From positions 1 through 8,117 of the forward strand of contig CAMTDY010000129.1 of assembly GCA_947070915.1 (NCBI GenBank): DNA of 8,117 bases, in the 5' to 3' direction. The DNA comes from an uncultured Roseburia sp. GTDB taxonomy: Bacteria; Bacillota; Clostridia; Lachnospirales; Lachnospiraceae. The translations under genes were made by a program, and so were the position numbers. How positions within the stretch are numbered: position 1 is the stretch's first letter; each line of letters begins with the position of its first letter. The notes under the pieces were generated by a model. The model did not search any database. It was given only the letters and a program-made list of their open reading frames with translations, and was not told where the DNA came from. Positions 1-5,608 of the stretch are shown here, one piece after another.

Positions 1-20
1 CTTCAGAAAGCACGGAGACA

Positions 21-95
21 ATGCGTACTATGGACAGGAAGGTCTTTGATCAGGCGGTGCAGAAGATCGTATACAGTGAGAGGGAGCGTCTATAG
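21..95 (+). pseudogene. Truncated 5' fragment of the 247-aa gene, copy 1 (24 codons)
   Basis: The frame starts MRTMDRKVFDQAV and ends SERERL before TAG. It parallels residues 1-24 of the intact protein at 360-1103 with one change (Val13 for Leu13) plus two synonymous changes (Ala12, Ile16 codons). It keeps the same GGAG site 3 nt before the ATG, so it could be translated, but nothing suggests a function for the peptide. It is most simply a by-product of the tandem duplication. A role as a leader or decoy open frame is possible but unsupported. Confidence 0.75.
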
Positions 96-133
96 CGGCT
101 GTTATAAACACTACTTCAGAAAGCACGGAGACA

Positions 134-208
134 ATGCGTACTATGGACAGGAAGGTCTTTGATCAGGCGGTGCAGAAGATCGTATACAGTGAGAGGGAGC
201 GTCTATAG
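134..208 (+). pseudogene. Truncated 5' fragment, copy 2
   Basis: Identical in sequence to the fragment at 21-95, with the same binding site, ATG and TAG, 113 bp downstream. Because 113 is not a multiple of three, the copies lie in different frames relative to each other, so the internal stop and frame shift both prevent any fusion. Confidence 0.75.
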
Positions 209-246
209 CGGCTGTTATAAACACTACTTCAGAAAGCACGGAGACA

Positions 247-321
247 ATGCGTACTATGGACAGGAAGGTCTTTGATCAGGCGGTGCAGAAGATCGTATAC
301 AGTGAGAGGGAGCGTCTATAG
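247..321 (+). pseudogene. Truncated 5' fragment, copy 3
   Basis: Third identical copy. Its TAG at 319-321 lies 38 nt before the ATG of the intact gene, and its tail (322-339) forms the immediate upstream region of that gene. Confidence 0.75.
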
Positions 322-359
322 CGGCTGTTATAAACACTACTTCAGAAAGCACGGAGACA

Positions 360-1103
360 ATGCGTACTATGGACAGGAAGGTCTTTGATCAGGCATTACA
401 GAAGATTGTATACAGTGAGAGGGAGCGTCTTGGGATTGGAACTCTGTCTGAAAAGACGCTTCACGCTGTTGTTAAAAATTATATGGAACCAAATGCGGAT
501 TATCATGAGGTTCCGCTGGAAGGTTATGTGGCGGATGTATTCAGGGACGAAACGGTCATTGAGATACAGACCGCCAATTTTAATGTGCTCCGGCGTAAAC
601 TGGATAAGTTTCTGCCGCTCTACAAGGTAACAATCGTATATCCGATCCCGGCTACGAAGTGGGTGATCTGGGTGGACCCGGAGACAGGACTGGAAGTGAG
701 CCGAAGGAAATCCCCAAAAAAAGGGAGTCCCTATCAGGCATTCAAAGAACTGTACCGAATTAAAAACTATCTGGATCATCCCAATCTTAATCTGCTGTTT
801 TTGTTTATTGATGTAGAAGAGACAAAACTGCTGGATGGCTGGAGCCGGGACAAGAAAAGGGGAGCCACCAGATACGACCGGGTTCCTGTGGGGCTGGTGG
901 ATGAAATGCTTTTTGAGAGGGTGGAGGATTACCGGATGATGATACCACCGGAACTGTCGGGATTTACCACAAAAGAATATGCAAAATCTGCGAAAATACC
1001 ATTGTCCCATGCCCAGACTGCCATGAATATTTTTTATTATCTGGAACTGGTGGAGAGGGTGGGAAAAAAAGGGAATGCTTATATTTATGAAGTGAAGGAA
1101 TAA
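360..1103 (+). CDS. Uncharacterised protein, possible PD-(D/E)XK-like nuclease fold with C-terminal winged helix
   Basis: I do not recognise this 247-residue protein by name. No signal peptide or membrane segment is seen, so it is probably cytosolic. Residues 28-47 form a likely helix with Glu31, His35 and Lys39. Residues 55-72 (GYVADVFRDETVIEIQTANF) read as two beta strands carrying Asp59, Glu68 and Gln70, followed by a helix with Arg78/Arg79/Lys80 and Lys83. This D...ExQ...K layout resembles the PD-(D/E)XK nuclease superfamily, including CoiA-like proteins. Residues 86-105 look like two further strands (VTIVYPIP, KWVIWVD). Residues 197-247 (LSGFTTKEYAKSAKIP onward) look like a winged-helix domain ending in a YIYEV strand. 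Both assignments are inferences. The start is uncertain: GGAG at 353-356 is 3 nt from this ATG and 12 nt from an in-frame ATG at 369. No clear promoter is visible; three truncated copies of its 5' end lie directly upstream. Confidence 0.85.
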   Translation: MRTMDRKVFDQALQKIVYSERERLGIGTLSEKTLHAVVKNYMEPNADYHEVPLEGYVADVFRDETVIEIQTANFNVLRRKLDKFLPLYKVTIVYPIPATKWVIWVDPETGLEVSRRKSPKKGSPYQAFKELYRIKNYLDHPNLNLLFLFIDVEETKLLDGWSRDKKRGATRYDRVPVGLVDEMLFERVEDYRMMIPPELSGFTTKEYAKSAKIPLSHAQTAMNIFYYLELVERVGKKGNAYIYEVKE

Positions 1104-1117
1104 AATTAAATTAGGGG

Positions 1118-1146
1118 TTGCATTATAAGAGGGAGTGTAGTATTAT
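1118..1146 (+). promoter_or_regulatory. Sigma-A promoter of the metal-resistance operon
   Basis: A -35 box TTGCAT (1118-1123) and a -10 box TATTAT (1141-1146) are separated by exactly 17 bp. Transcription should start near 1153, inside or next to the palindromic operator, which is the usual layout for a repressor that blocks its own promoter. It begins only 15 nt after the stop of the upstream gene, and I see no intrinsic terminator between them. Confidence 0.8.
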
Positions 1147-1150
1147 AAGA

Positions 1151-1177
1151 ATGAACATATGAATAACTGTTCATATG
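1151..1177 (+). promoter_or_regulatory. SmtB/CadC-type ArsR-family operator
   Basis: An imperfect palindrome with 8-bp arms CATATGAA (1156-1163) and TTCATATG (1170-1177) contains the core TGAATA-AC-TGTTCA (1160-1173). This fits the known 12-2-12 metal-sensor operator pattern (TGAAyAnnTrTTCA), and its reverse strand reads TGAACAGTTATTCA, as in the SmtB site. A second, offset symmetry (ATGAACA at 1151-1157 with TGTTCAT at 1168-1174) overlaps it. The site covers the predicted transcription start, so apo-repressor bound here should shut off the operon and metal should release it. Confidence 0.85.
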
Positions 1178-1230
1178 AAAGAGCGATTTACTGCGTGAGG
1201 GTTTTGTGAGATGCAGGGAAAGGAGAAAAA

Positions 1231-1590
1231 ATGGCAGAAAAAGATGTGGACTGCTGCGAGCTGACGCATCATCATACCGAGCAGGTCAGTCGCTGGAAGG
1301 ATGATATGCCGGATGAGGATATCTTATATGATCTGGCAGATCTATATAAGATATTTGGAGATTCCACCCGTATTAAGATCATGTATCTTCTGCTCCGCTC
1401 GGAAATGTGTGTGTGTGATATTGCAGATGTGCTGAATATGAATCAGTCAGCCATCTCCCATCAGCTGAGAGTATTAAAGCAGAATAAATTAGTAAAGAAT
1501 AGAAGAGAAGGTAAATCCGTATTTTATTCCCTGACAGACGGCCATGTGATGTCGATCCTCAGCCAGGGGATGGAACATATTTTAGAATAG
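1231..1590 (+). CDS. ArsR/SmtB-family metal-sensing repressor, CadC-like
   Basis: A 119-residue dimeric winged-helix repressor that releases DNA when it binds metal. The recognition region is at about 63-90 (NQSAISHQLRVLKQNKLV) and the wing at 90-101. Two metal sites known in the family are visible. The alpha-3 motif MCVCDIADVL carries Cys60 and Cys62, as in CadC. The alpha-5 site has Asp103, His105, His116 and Glu119 with exactly the SmtB/CzrA spacing (DxH, then 11, then 3), which binds Zn in relatives. The N-terminus adds Cys8, Cys9 and His13-15, comparable with the N-terminal cysteines that complete the Cd/Pb site in CadC. The start follows AAAGGAG (1219-1225) with a 5-nt spacer. It is first in an operon with the HMA protein and pump and sits directly behind its probable operator. 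Cd/Pb/Zn specificity is inferred from these ligands; assignment to the family is firm. Confidence 0.95.
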   Translation: MAEKDVDCCELTHHHTEQVSRWKDDMPDEDILYDLADLYKIFGDSTRIKIMYLLLRSEMCVCDIADVLNMNQSAISHQLRVLKQNKLVKNRREGKSVFYSLTDGHVMSILSQGMEHILE

Positions 1591-1631
1591 TTATAGAAGG
1601 GTGCAGACCTTTCAGGAATGGAGGAATTATC

Positions 1632-1850
1632 ATGAAGAAAAAATTTAAGATAGTAAACCTGGACTGTGCGAATTGTGCGGCAAAGATGGAACATGCCATT
1701 AATAAGATCGAAGGAGTAGAGAGCGCCGTAGTCAGCTTTATGGCACAGAAACTGACATTAACCGCAGAGGACGAGGCCTTTGATAAGATTGTGGAGCTGG
1801 CAGAGACAGCCTGTAAAAAAGTGGACGCGGACTGTTATCTGGAGAGATAA
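1632..1850 (+). CDS. Small stand-alone HMA-domain metal-binding protein
   Basis: A 72-residue protein made of a single ferredoxin-like heavy-metal-associated domain (about 4-70). The metal loop is LDCANCA with Cys12 and Cys15. An Asp just before the first Cys (DCxxC) is typical of the N-terminal domains of ZntA/CadA-type Zn/Cd/Pb pumps, where the Asp is a ligand; copper domains usually have TCxxC or SCxxC. KIEGVESAVVSFMAQKLTL matches the second helix-strand part of the fold. It likely binds soft divalent metal in the cytosol and may hand it to the adjacent pump, which lacks such a domain. It starts 41 nt after the regulator, behind GGAGG (1620-1624) with a 7-nt spacer. A copper chaperone is the alternative but fits the motif and operon less well. 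Confidence 0.9.
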   Translation: MKKKFKIVNLDCANCAAKMEHAINKIEGVESAVVSFMAQKLTLTAEDEAFDKIVELAETACKKVDADCYLER

Positions 1851-1873
1851 GAAGCCGGAGAAGGGAGATTTTT

Positions 1874-3772
1874 ATGACGAAAAAGCAGAAAAATGTATTG
1901 TTCCGCATTCTTTTTTCCGCTGTGGTTTTCGCCCTGTTTTTTCTGTTGTTTCACACTGGGATTCTCGATGCAGATGAGATTTTTGAAGATCATGTTTATG
2001 CCATATTATTTGAATTTTTCCTGTATCTGATCCCTTATGTGGTCATCGGCGGCGATGTGGTGAAAAAAGCGGTGGTAAATATAGGCCACGGGCAGGTGTT
2101 TGATGAGAATTTTCTGATGTGTATCGCAACTTTTGCCGCCTTTGGAACCGGAGAATACGATGAGGCTGTGGCTGTCATGCTTTTCTATCAGGTGGGAGAG
2201 CTGTTCCAGAGTTATGCGGTGAACCGCTCCCGCAGATCCATCACGGAGCTGATGGATATCTGCCCGGAATATGCCAACCTTGAGACAGAAGACGGAGCGG
2301 AGCAGAGGGATCCGGAGGACGTGCCGCCGGACAGTATCATTGTGATCAAACCCGGGGAAAAAGTACCGCTGGACGGTGTTGTTGTGGAGGGGAGTTCCTT
2401 TGTGGATACCAGTGCGCTGACCGGGGAGTCGGTACCACGGAAGCTGAAGGACGGCGATGAGATCATCAGTGGATGTGTAAATGGTTCCAGTGTTTTGAGG
2501 GTCCGCGTCACAAAAGAATTTGAAGATTCTACGGTGGCGAAGATACTGGAACTGGTGGAGAATGCCAGCAGCCGGAAGGCAAAGGTGGAGAACTTTATCA
2601 CGAAATTTGCCAGATACTACACTCCCATCGTGGTTATCGCTGCGCTTTTGATCGCAGTGCTGCCTCCTCTCGTACTGGGACAGGGATTTTCTGACTGGAT
2701 CCAGAGGGGATGTATTTTTCTCGTAATATCCTGCCCCTGTGCCCTGGTGATCTCCGTTCCCCTCAGTTTTTTTGGCGGAATCGGTGCGGCGTCCTCCAGA
2801 GGAATTCTTGTGAAGGGGAGTAATTACCTGGAAATGGTTTCCAGGATGGATACCATCGTATTTGACAAGACAGGGACACTGACCAGAGGAGAATTTGAAG
2901 TATCTGAGGTGGTTTCAGAAAAGGGAATGGATGCCCTCCGCATGGCAGCTTCCGTGGAGAGATATTCCAGCCATCCCATAGCCCGCTCCATTCTCAGCGC
3001 CTGCCAGGAGGAACTAGCAGAAGTATCGGGGGTGGAAGAGATTCCGGGACATGGAATGAAAGGGATGTCAGAAGGAAAGCTGGTCCTGGCTGGAAATAGA
3101 AAGCTTCTGGATGAATATGGAGTGGCGGTTCCTGATTTTGCGGAAAGCCTGATTGAAAAACATCAGACCAGTACTATTGTGTATGTGTCTGTAGACGGAG
3201 TGTATGCCGGCTGTATATTTATCTCAGACCAGATCAAGCCGGGAGTGAAAGAAGCCCTCTCTGATTTAAAAAAAGCAGGGGTGAGACGGTTTGTCATGCT
3301 GACAGGAGATAAAAAGGAGACTGGTGAGGCGATCGCCGGACAGCTTGGCATCGACGAAGCTCATACGGAGCTGTTGCCGGAGGATAAGGTAAGTGAGCTT
3401 GAAAAGATCATGGAAGGGTGCAGCGAGGGCAGGTATGTGGCGTTTGCCGGTGATGGGATCAACGACGCCCCGGTTATCACCCGGGCAGATATTGGCATCG
3501 CCATGGGCAGCATGGGTTCGGATGCGGCCATCGAGGCGGCGGATGTGGTATTGATGGAAGATGACATATCGAAACTGGCATCTATAATCCGGATTTCTGT
3601 GAAGACAATGAAGATCGTGCGCCAGAATATCGTATTTGCCCTTGGGATCAAGATGCTGGTACTGATCCTCGGTGCTCTGGGACAGGCAAATATGTGGGAA
3701 GCGGTATTTGCCGACGTGGGTGTGGCGGTGATCGCTATTCTGAATGCCATGCGCGCCAATTCTTCCCGGTAA
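1874..3772 (+). CDS. cadA: Heavy-metal (Zn/Cd/Pb) translocating P1B-type ATPase
   Basis: A 632-residue membrane pump that uses ATP to export metal. Hydrophobic segments lie near 9-30, 41-62, 80-112 (two), 250-270, 278-303, 583-603 and 606-626, fitting the eight-helix P1B plan. Catalytic motifs are all present: TGES (183-186, actuator domain), SCPCAL (286-291, metal-path cysteines 287 and 289), DKTGT (331-335, Asp331 phosphorylated), HP (367-368), TGD (478-480) and GDGIND (526-531). Lys593 in helix 7 (GIKMLVL) and Asp614 in helix 8 (ADVGVAVIAILNAMR) match residues diagnostic of the Zn/Cd/Pb subgroup such as ZntA; copper pumps lack this pair. It is about 100 residues shorter than typical CadA/ZntA because the N-terminal HMA domain is missing; a separate HMA gene ends 23 nt upstream. 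The start follows GGGAG (1863-1867) with a 6-nt spacer. The symbol is by homology; the real metal could be mainly Zn, Cd or Pb. Confidence 0.95.
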   Translation: MTKKQKNVLFRILFSAVVFALFFLLFHTGILDADEIFEDHVYAILFEFFLYLIPYVVIGGDVVKKAVVNIGHGQVFDENFLMCIATFAAFGTGEYDEAVAVMLFYQVGELFQSYAVNRSRRSITELMDICPEYANLETEDGAEQRDPEDVPPDSIIVIKPGEKVPLDGVVVEGSSFVDTSALTGESVPRKLKDGDEIISGCVNGSSVLRVRVTKEFEDSTVAKILELVENASSRKAKVENFITKFARYYTPIVVIAALLIAVLPPLVLGQGFSDWIQRGCIFLVISCPCALVISVPLSFFGGIGAASSRGILVKGSNYLEMVSRMDTIVFDKTGTLTRGEFEVSEVVSEKGMDALRMAASVERYSSHPIARSILSACQEELAEVSGVEEIPGHGMKGMSEGKLVLAGNRKLLDEYGVAVPDFAESLIEKHQTSTIVYVSVDGVYAGCIFISDQIKPGVKEALSDLKKAGVRRFVMLTGDKKETGEAIAGQLGIDEAHTELLPEDKVSELEKIMEGCSEGRYVAFAGDGINDAPVITRADIGIAMGSMGSDAAIEAADVVLMEDDISKLASIIRISVKTMKIVRQNIVFALGIKMLVLILGALGQANMWEAVFADVGVAVIAILNAMRANSSR

Positions 3773-3773
3773 T

Positions 3774-3800
3774 AAAAAGGTCAATAATTTTACCATTTTT
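3774..3800 (+). terminator. Weak possible terminator after the metal operon
   Basis: AAAAAGGT (3774-3781) can pair with ACC-A-TTTTT (3792-3800) around a 10-nt AT-rich loop, leaving one bulged A and only three strong pairs. The position just after the stop codon is right, but the stem is poor. Read-through into the next gene is plausible. Confidence 0.3.
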
Positions 3801-3803
3801 CCG

Positions 3804-3832
3804 TTGTGCCGGCTGTTGTAAAATGATATACT
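3804..3832 (+). promoter_or_regulatory. Sigma-A promoter for metY
   Basis: A -35 box TTGTGC (3804-3809) and a -10 box TATACT (3827-3832) are separated by 17 bp. The predicted start near 3839 leaves a leader of about 57 nt, too short for a SAM riboswitch or T-box, which often control methionine genes in Firmicutes. So control, if any, is probably at the promoter itself. Confidence 0.65.
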
Positions 3833-3895
3833 TGTTGTTAGTGATATAGAAGCGGCTCATGCAGAGAGCTGGTACAAGTAAAGGAGAAATGTGTG

Positions 3896-5164
3896 ATGAA
3901 AAGAGAGACAAAATGCATTCAGGCAGGATATGAGCCCCAAAACGGTGAACCTAGAATGATCCCTATCGTTCAGAGTACTACCTTTAAATATGATTCCAGT
4001 GAGGATATGGGAAAATTATTTGATCTGGAAGCAAGCGGTTATTTTTATACAAGACTTCAGAACCCCACCAATGATCACGTGGCGGCAAAAATATGTGCCC
4101 TGGAGGGAGGTACAGCGGCGATGCTTACTTCATCCGGGCAGGCGGCTTCTTTTTATTCGGTATTTAATATCTGCAGTGCGGGGGACCATGTGGTATCCTC
4201 ATCTACGATCTACGGGGGAACCTACAATCTCTTTGCGGTGACAATGAAGCGCATGGGGATCGAGTTTACCTTTGTGGATCCGGACTGTTCCGAGGAAGAG
4301 CTGGAGGCGGCATTTCAGCCCAATACCAAGGCGGTATTTGGTGAGACCATTGCCAATCCGGCACTTATCGTATTTGATATCGAGCGGTTCGCCACGGCAG
4401 CGCACGCCCACGGGGTACCGCTGATCGTCGACAATACGTTTGCCACGCCGATCAACTGCCGTCCCTTTGAGTGGGGGGCTGACATCGTCATCCATTCCAC
4501 CACAAAATACCTGGATGGGCATGACGCTTCGGTGGGAGGATGCATTGTGGATTCTGGGAAATTTGACTGGTTTGCCTATGCAGATAAGTTTCCAGGGCTG
4601 ACCACACCAGATGAATCTTATCATGGCATTACCTATGCAGAAAAATTTGGGCTGGAGGGTGCCTATATCACAAAGGCCACCGCACAGCTCATGAGGGATC
4701 TGGGATCGATCCAGGCACCGATGAATGCCTATTTGCTGAACCTGGGTATAGAATCTCTTCATGTGAGGATGCCGAGACATTGTGAAAATGCCCAGAAGGT
4801 GGCGGAATTTCTGGATGCCCATGACCAGGTGGCGTGGGTGAATTATCCGGGCCTGCCGGGAAATAAGTATTATGAGAGGGCAAAAAAATATATGCCGGAG
4901 GGAACCTGCGGCGTTGTATCCTTTGGCGTAAAGGGCGGAAGAAGTGCGGCGGAGAAGTTTATGTCCAAGCTGAAAATAGCAATGATCGCGACCCATGTGG
5001 CAGATGCCCATACCTGCATTCTCCACCCGGCCTCAGCGACCCACCGCCAGATGAATGATGAAGAACTGATCGCTGCCGGAGTGGGACCGGATCTGGTGAG
5101 ATTATCTGTGGGAATTGAAAACGTCAATGATATCATAGAGGATCTGGCACAGGCGCTTGTGTAG
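3896..5164 (+). CDS. metY: O-acetylhomoserine sulfhydrylase (O-acetylhomoserine aminocarboxypropyltransferase)
   Basis: A cytosolic PLP enzyme of the Cys/Met-metabolism family, 422 residues, the usual length for MetY. It joins O-acetylhomoserine with sulfide to make homocysteine (or with methanethiol to make methionine). From the ATG, visible motifs are YTRLQNPT (51-58, phosphate-binding Tyr and Arg from the neighbouring subunit), TSSGQAA (78-84), VDNTFATP (178-185), HSTTKYLDGH (200-209, Lys204 forms the Schiff base with PLP), HPASATHRQ near 377-385 and RLSVGIEN near 402-409. ATG 3896 is chosen over GTG 3893 because it lies 9 nt after AAGGAG (3881-3886); GTG at 6 nt is also usable and adds one residue. 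Cystathionine gamma-synthase or methionine gamma-lyase are related, but the length and the extended middle section (LTTPDESYHGITY) favour MetY. It appears monocistronic, with its own promoter and terminator; no functional link to the metal operon is shown. Confidence 0.95.
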   Translation: MKRETKCIQAGYEPQNGEPRMIPIVQSTTFKYDSSEDMGKLFDLEASGYFYTRLQNPTNDHVAAKICALEGGTAAMLTSSGQAASFYSVFNICSAGDHVVSSSTIYGGTYNLFAVTMKRMGIEFTFVDPDCSEEELEAAFQPNTKAVFGETIANPALIVFDIERFATAAHAHGVPLIVDNTFATPINCRPFEWGADIVIHSTTKYLDGHDASVGGCIVDSGKFDWFAYADKFPGLTTPDESYHGITYAEKFGLEGAYITKATAQLMRDLGSIQAPMNAYLLNLGIESLHVRMPRHCENAQKVAEFLDAHDQVAWVNYPGLPGNKYYERAKKYMPEGTCGVVSFGVKGGRSAAEKFMSKLKIAMIATHVADAHTCILHPASATHRQMNDEELIAAGVGPDLVRLSVGIENVNDIIEDLAQALV

Positions 5165-5225
5165 GTAATCCTGCATGATATGCCGGCGTGAGACTGTTTT
5201 GCTTCCCCGGATATAAATATGACTG

Positions 5226-5262
5226 AAAAGAACAGGTGAGAACATTTGCCTGTTCTTTTTTT
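5226..5262 (+). terminator. Intrinsic terminator of metY
   Basis: An 11-bp perfect stem, AAAAGAACAGG (5226-5236) with CCTGTTCTTTT (5249-5259), has a 12-nt loop and runs into seven T residues (5256-5262). It lies about 60 nt after the metY stop codon and isolates that gene from the surface-protein gene downstream. Confidence 0.93.
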
Positions 5263-5282
5263 CGTTGGCCAGGTGCTCGGGA

Positions 5283-5311
5283 TGAATTATTTTTAAATTC
5301 ATGAAAATAAT
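5283..5311. promoter_or_regulatory. AT-rich overlapping palindromes just upstream of a promoter
   Basis: Two mutually exclusive inverted repeats overlap here: ATTATTTT (5286-5293) with AAAATAAT (5304-5311), and TGAATT (5283-5288) with AATTCA (5296-5301). They end 2 bp before the -35 box at 5314. The position suits a regulator binding site or an UP-like element. AT-rich sequence makes chance symmetry fairly likely. Confidence 0.35.
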
Positions 5312-5313
5312 CC

Positions 5314-5342
5314 TTGCAATTTGTCAGAAAAGGGGATATAAT
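5314..5342 (+). promoter_or_regulatory. Strong sigma-A promoter for the surface-protein gene
   Basis: A -35 box TTGCAA (5314-5319) and a perfect -10 box TATAAT (5337-5342) are separated by 17 bp. Transcription from about 5349 gives a leader of roughly 260 nt before the start codon at 5609, far longer than translation initiation needs. Confidence 0.85.
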
Positions 5343-5348
5343 GACAAT

Positions 5349-5608
5349 CAATCTGAAATTCTAAATTCAGGATCAGACATTTCGTCTGGAAATCACTATG
5401 ACAAGATGGAACTGCCATCAAAAACACAGCCTTTGTGGCATGTAGAAACATATTGGCATCTTCGCAGGGAGCTGTGACAGTATATTACTGCATGGAGCGC
5501 AGCGATAGCAAAGAAAAGGGAGGGATGTGCCATGAAAGTATTTTATATTGGATAGGAAATTAAGAGGGCGACAAGCTTGAAAATAGTAATTATTAGGGGG
5601 ATTTATGT
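5349..5608 (+). promoter_or_regulatory. Long structured 5' leader of the surface-protein gene, class unknown
   Basis: Successive hairpins can be drawn: CTGAA/TTCAG (5353-5357 with 5366-5370); CAGAC/GTCTG with a 5-nt loop (5374-5388); TGCCA-t-CAAA paired with TTTG-TGGCA (5413-5422 with 5432-5440), a 9-bp helix with one bulge; and CAGTA/TACTG (5478-5490), possibly enclosed by GCTG...CAGC (5471-5503). I find no T-tract terminator within the leader, so any control would more likely act on translation or RNA stability. It does not match the conserved cores of c-di-GMP, SAM, T-box or c-di-AMP elements as I know them. The leader also holds a 7-codon frame (5532-5555). Apart from this, 5165-5608 contains no gene I can support. 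Confidence 0.45.
5532..5555 (+). CDS. Possible 7-codon leader peptide (MKVFYIG)
   Basis: ATG at 5532 follows the purine run GGGAGGG (5518-5524) with a 7-nt spacer, a good ribosome binding site, and the frame ends at TAG 5553-5555. It stops 53 nt before the start of the surface protein. The good site so close to a very short frame suggests either a leader peptide that couples translation to downstream expression or a chance match. Nothing else supports translation. Confidence 0.3.
   Translation: MKVFYIG

Larger units (their letters stand above)
1..339 (+). repeat. Three perfect tandem copies of a 113-bp unit containing a truncated gene start
   Basis: Units run 1-113, 114-226 and 227-339 and are identical base for base in my reading. 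Each holds 20 nt of leader with a GGAG ribosome binding site, an ATG at offset 21, 24 codons ending in TAG at offset 93-95, and an 18-nt tail (CGGCTGTTATAAACACTA). A fourth partial copy (340-430) is the real 5' end of the downstream gene: it matches the first 91 bases of the unit with four mismatches and then continues into open coding sequence. So the unit is about 22 nt of upstream sequence, 20 nt of leader and 71 nt of coding sequence, joined head to tail. I see no terminal inverted repeats or transposase. The array may extend left of the window, since unit phase is set only by where the window starts. Confidence 0.97.

Noticed and set aside
1..339. CRISPR array or insertion-sequence remnant
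   Set aside because: The 113-bp units are contiguous with no variable spacers, and there are no terminal inverted repeats, target duplications or transposase. The content is clearly a gene 5' end.
396..1010. Long minus-strand open frame opposite the 247-aa gene
   Set aside because: It has no ribosome binding site or recognisable domain, and its Cys/His/Phe-rich sequence is what the antisense of a coding region gives. The plus-strand frame has fold-like structure.
1211..1213. Upstream ATG as an alternative start for the regulator
   Set aside because: It is 20 nt upstream and out of frame, and it precedes rather than follows the AAAGGAG site.
3266..3796. Minus-strand frames opposite the ATPase 3' half, and likewise 4199-5026 opposite metY
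   Set aside because: Both overlap fully supported genes with complete catalytic motifs and show no family features.
3889..3891. ATG at 3889 as the metY start
   Set aside because: It is out of frame with metY and only 2 nt from AAGGAG; ATG 3896 is in frame with good spacing.
3833..3895. SAM riboswitch or T-box ahead of metY
   Set aside because: The leader is only about 57 nt and lacks the conserved cores and a terminator hairpin.
5349..5608. c-di-GMP riboswitch in the surface-protein leader
   Set aside because: A CACAGCC stretch recalled part of that class, but the conserved core, receptor loop and paired stems are not there.
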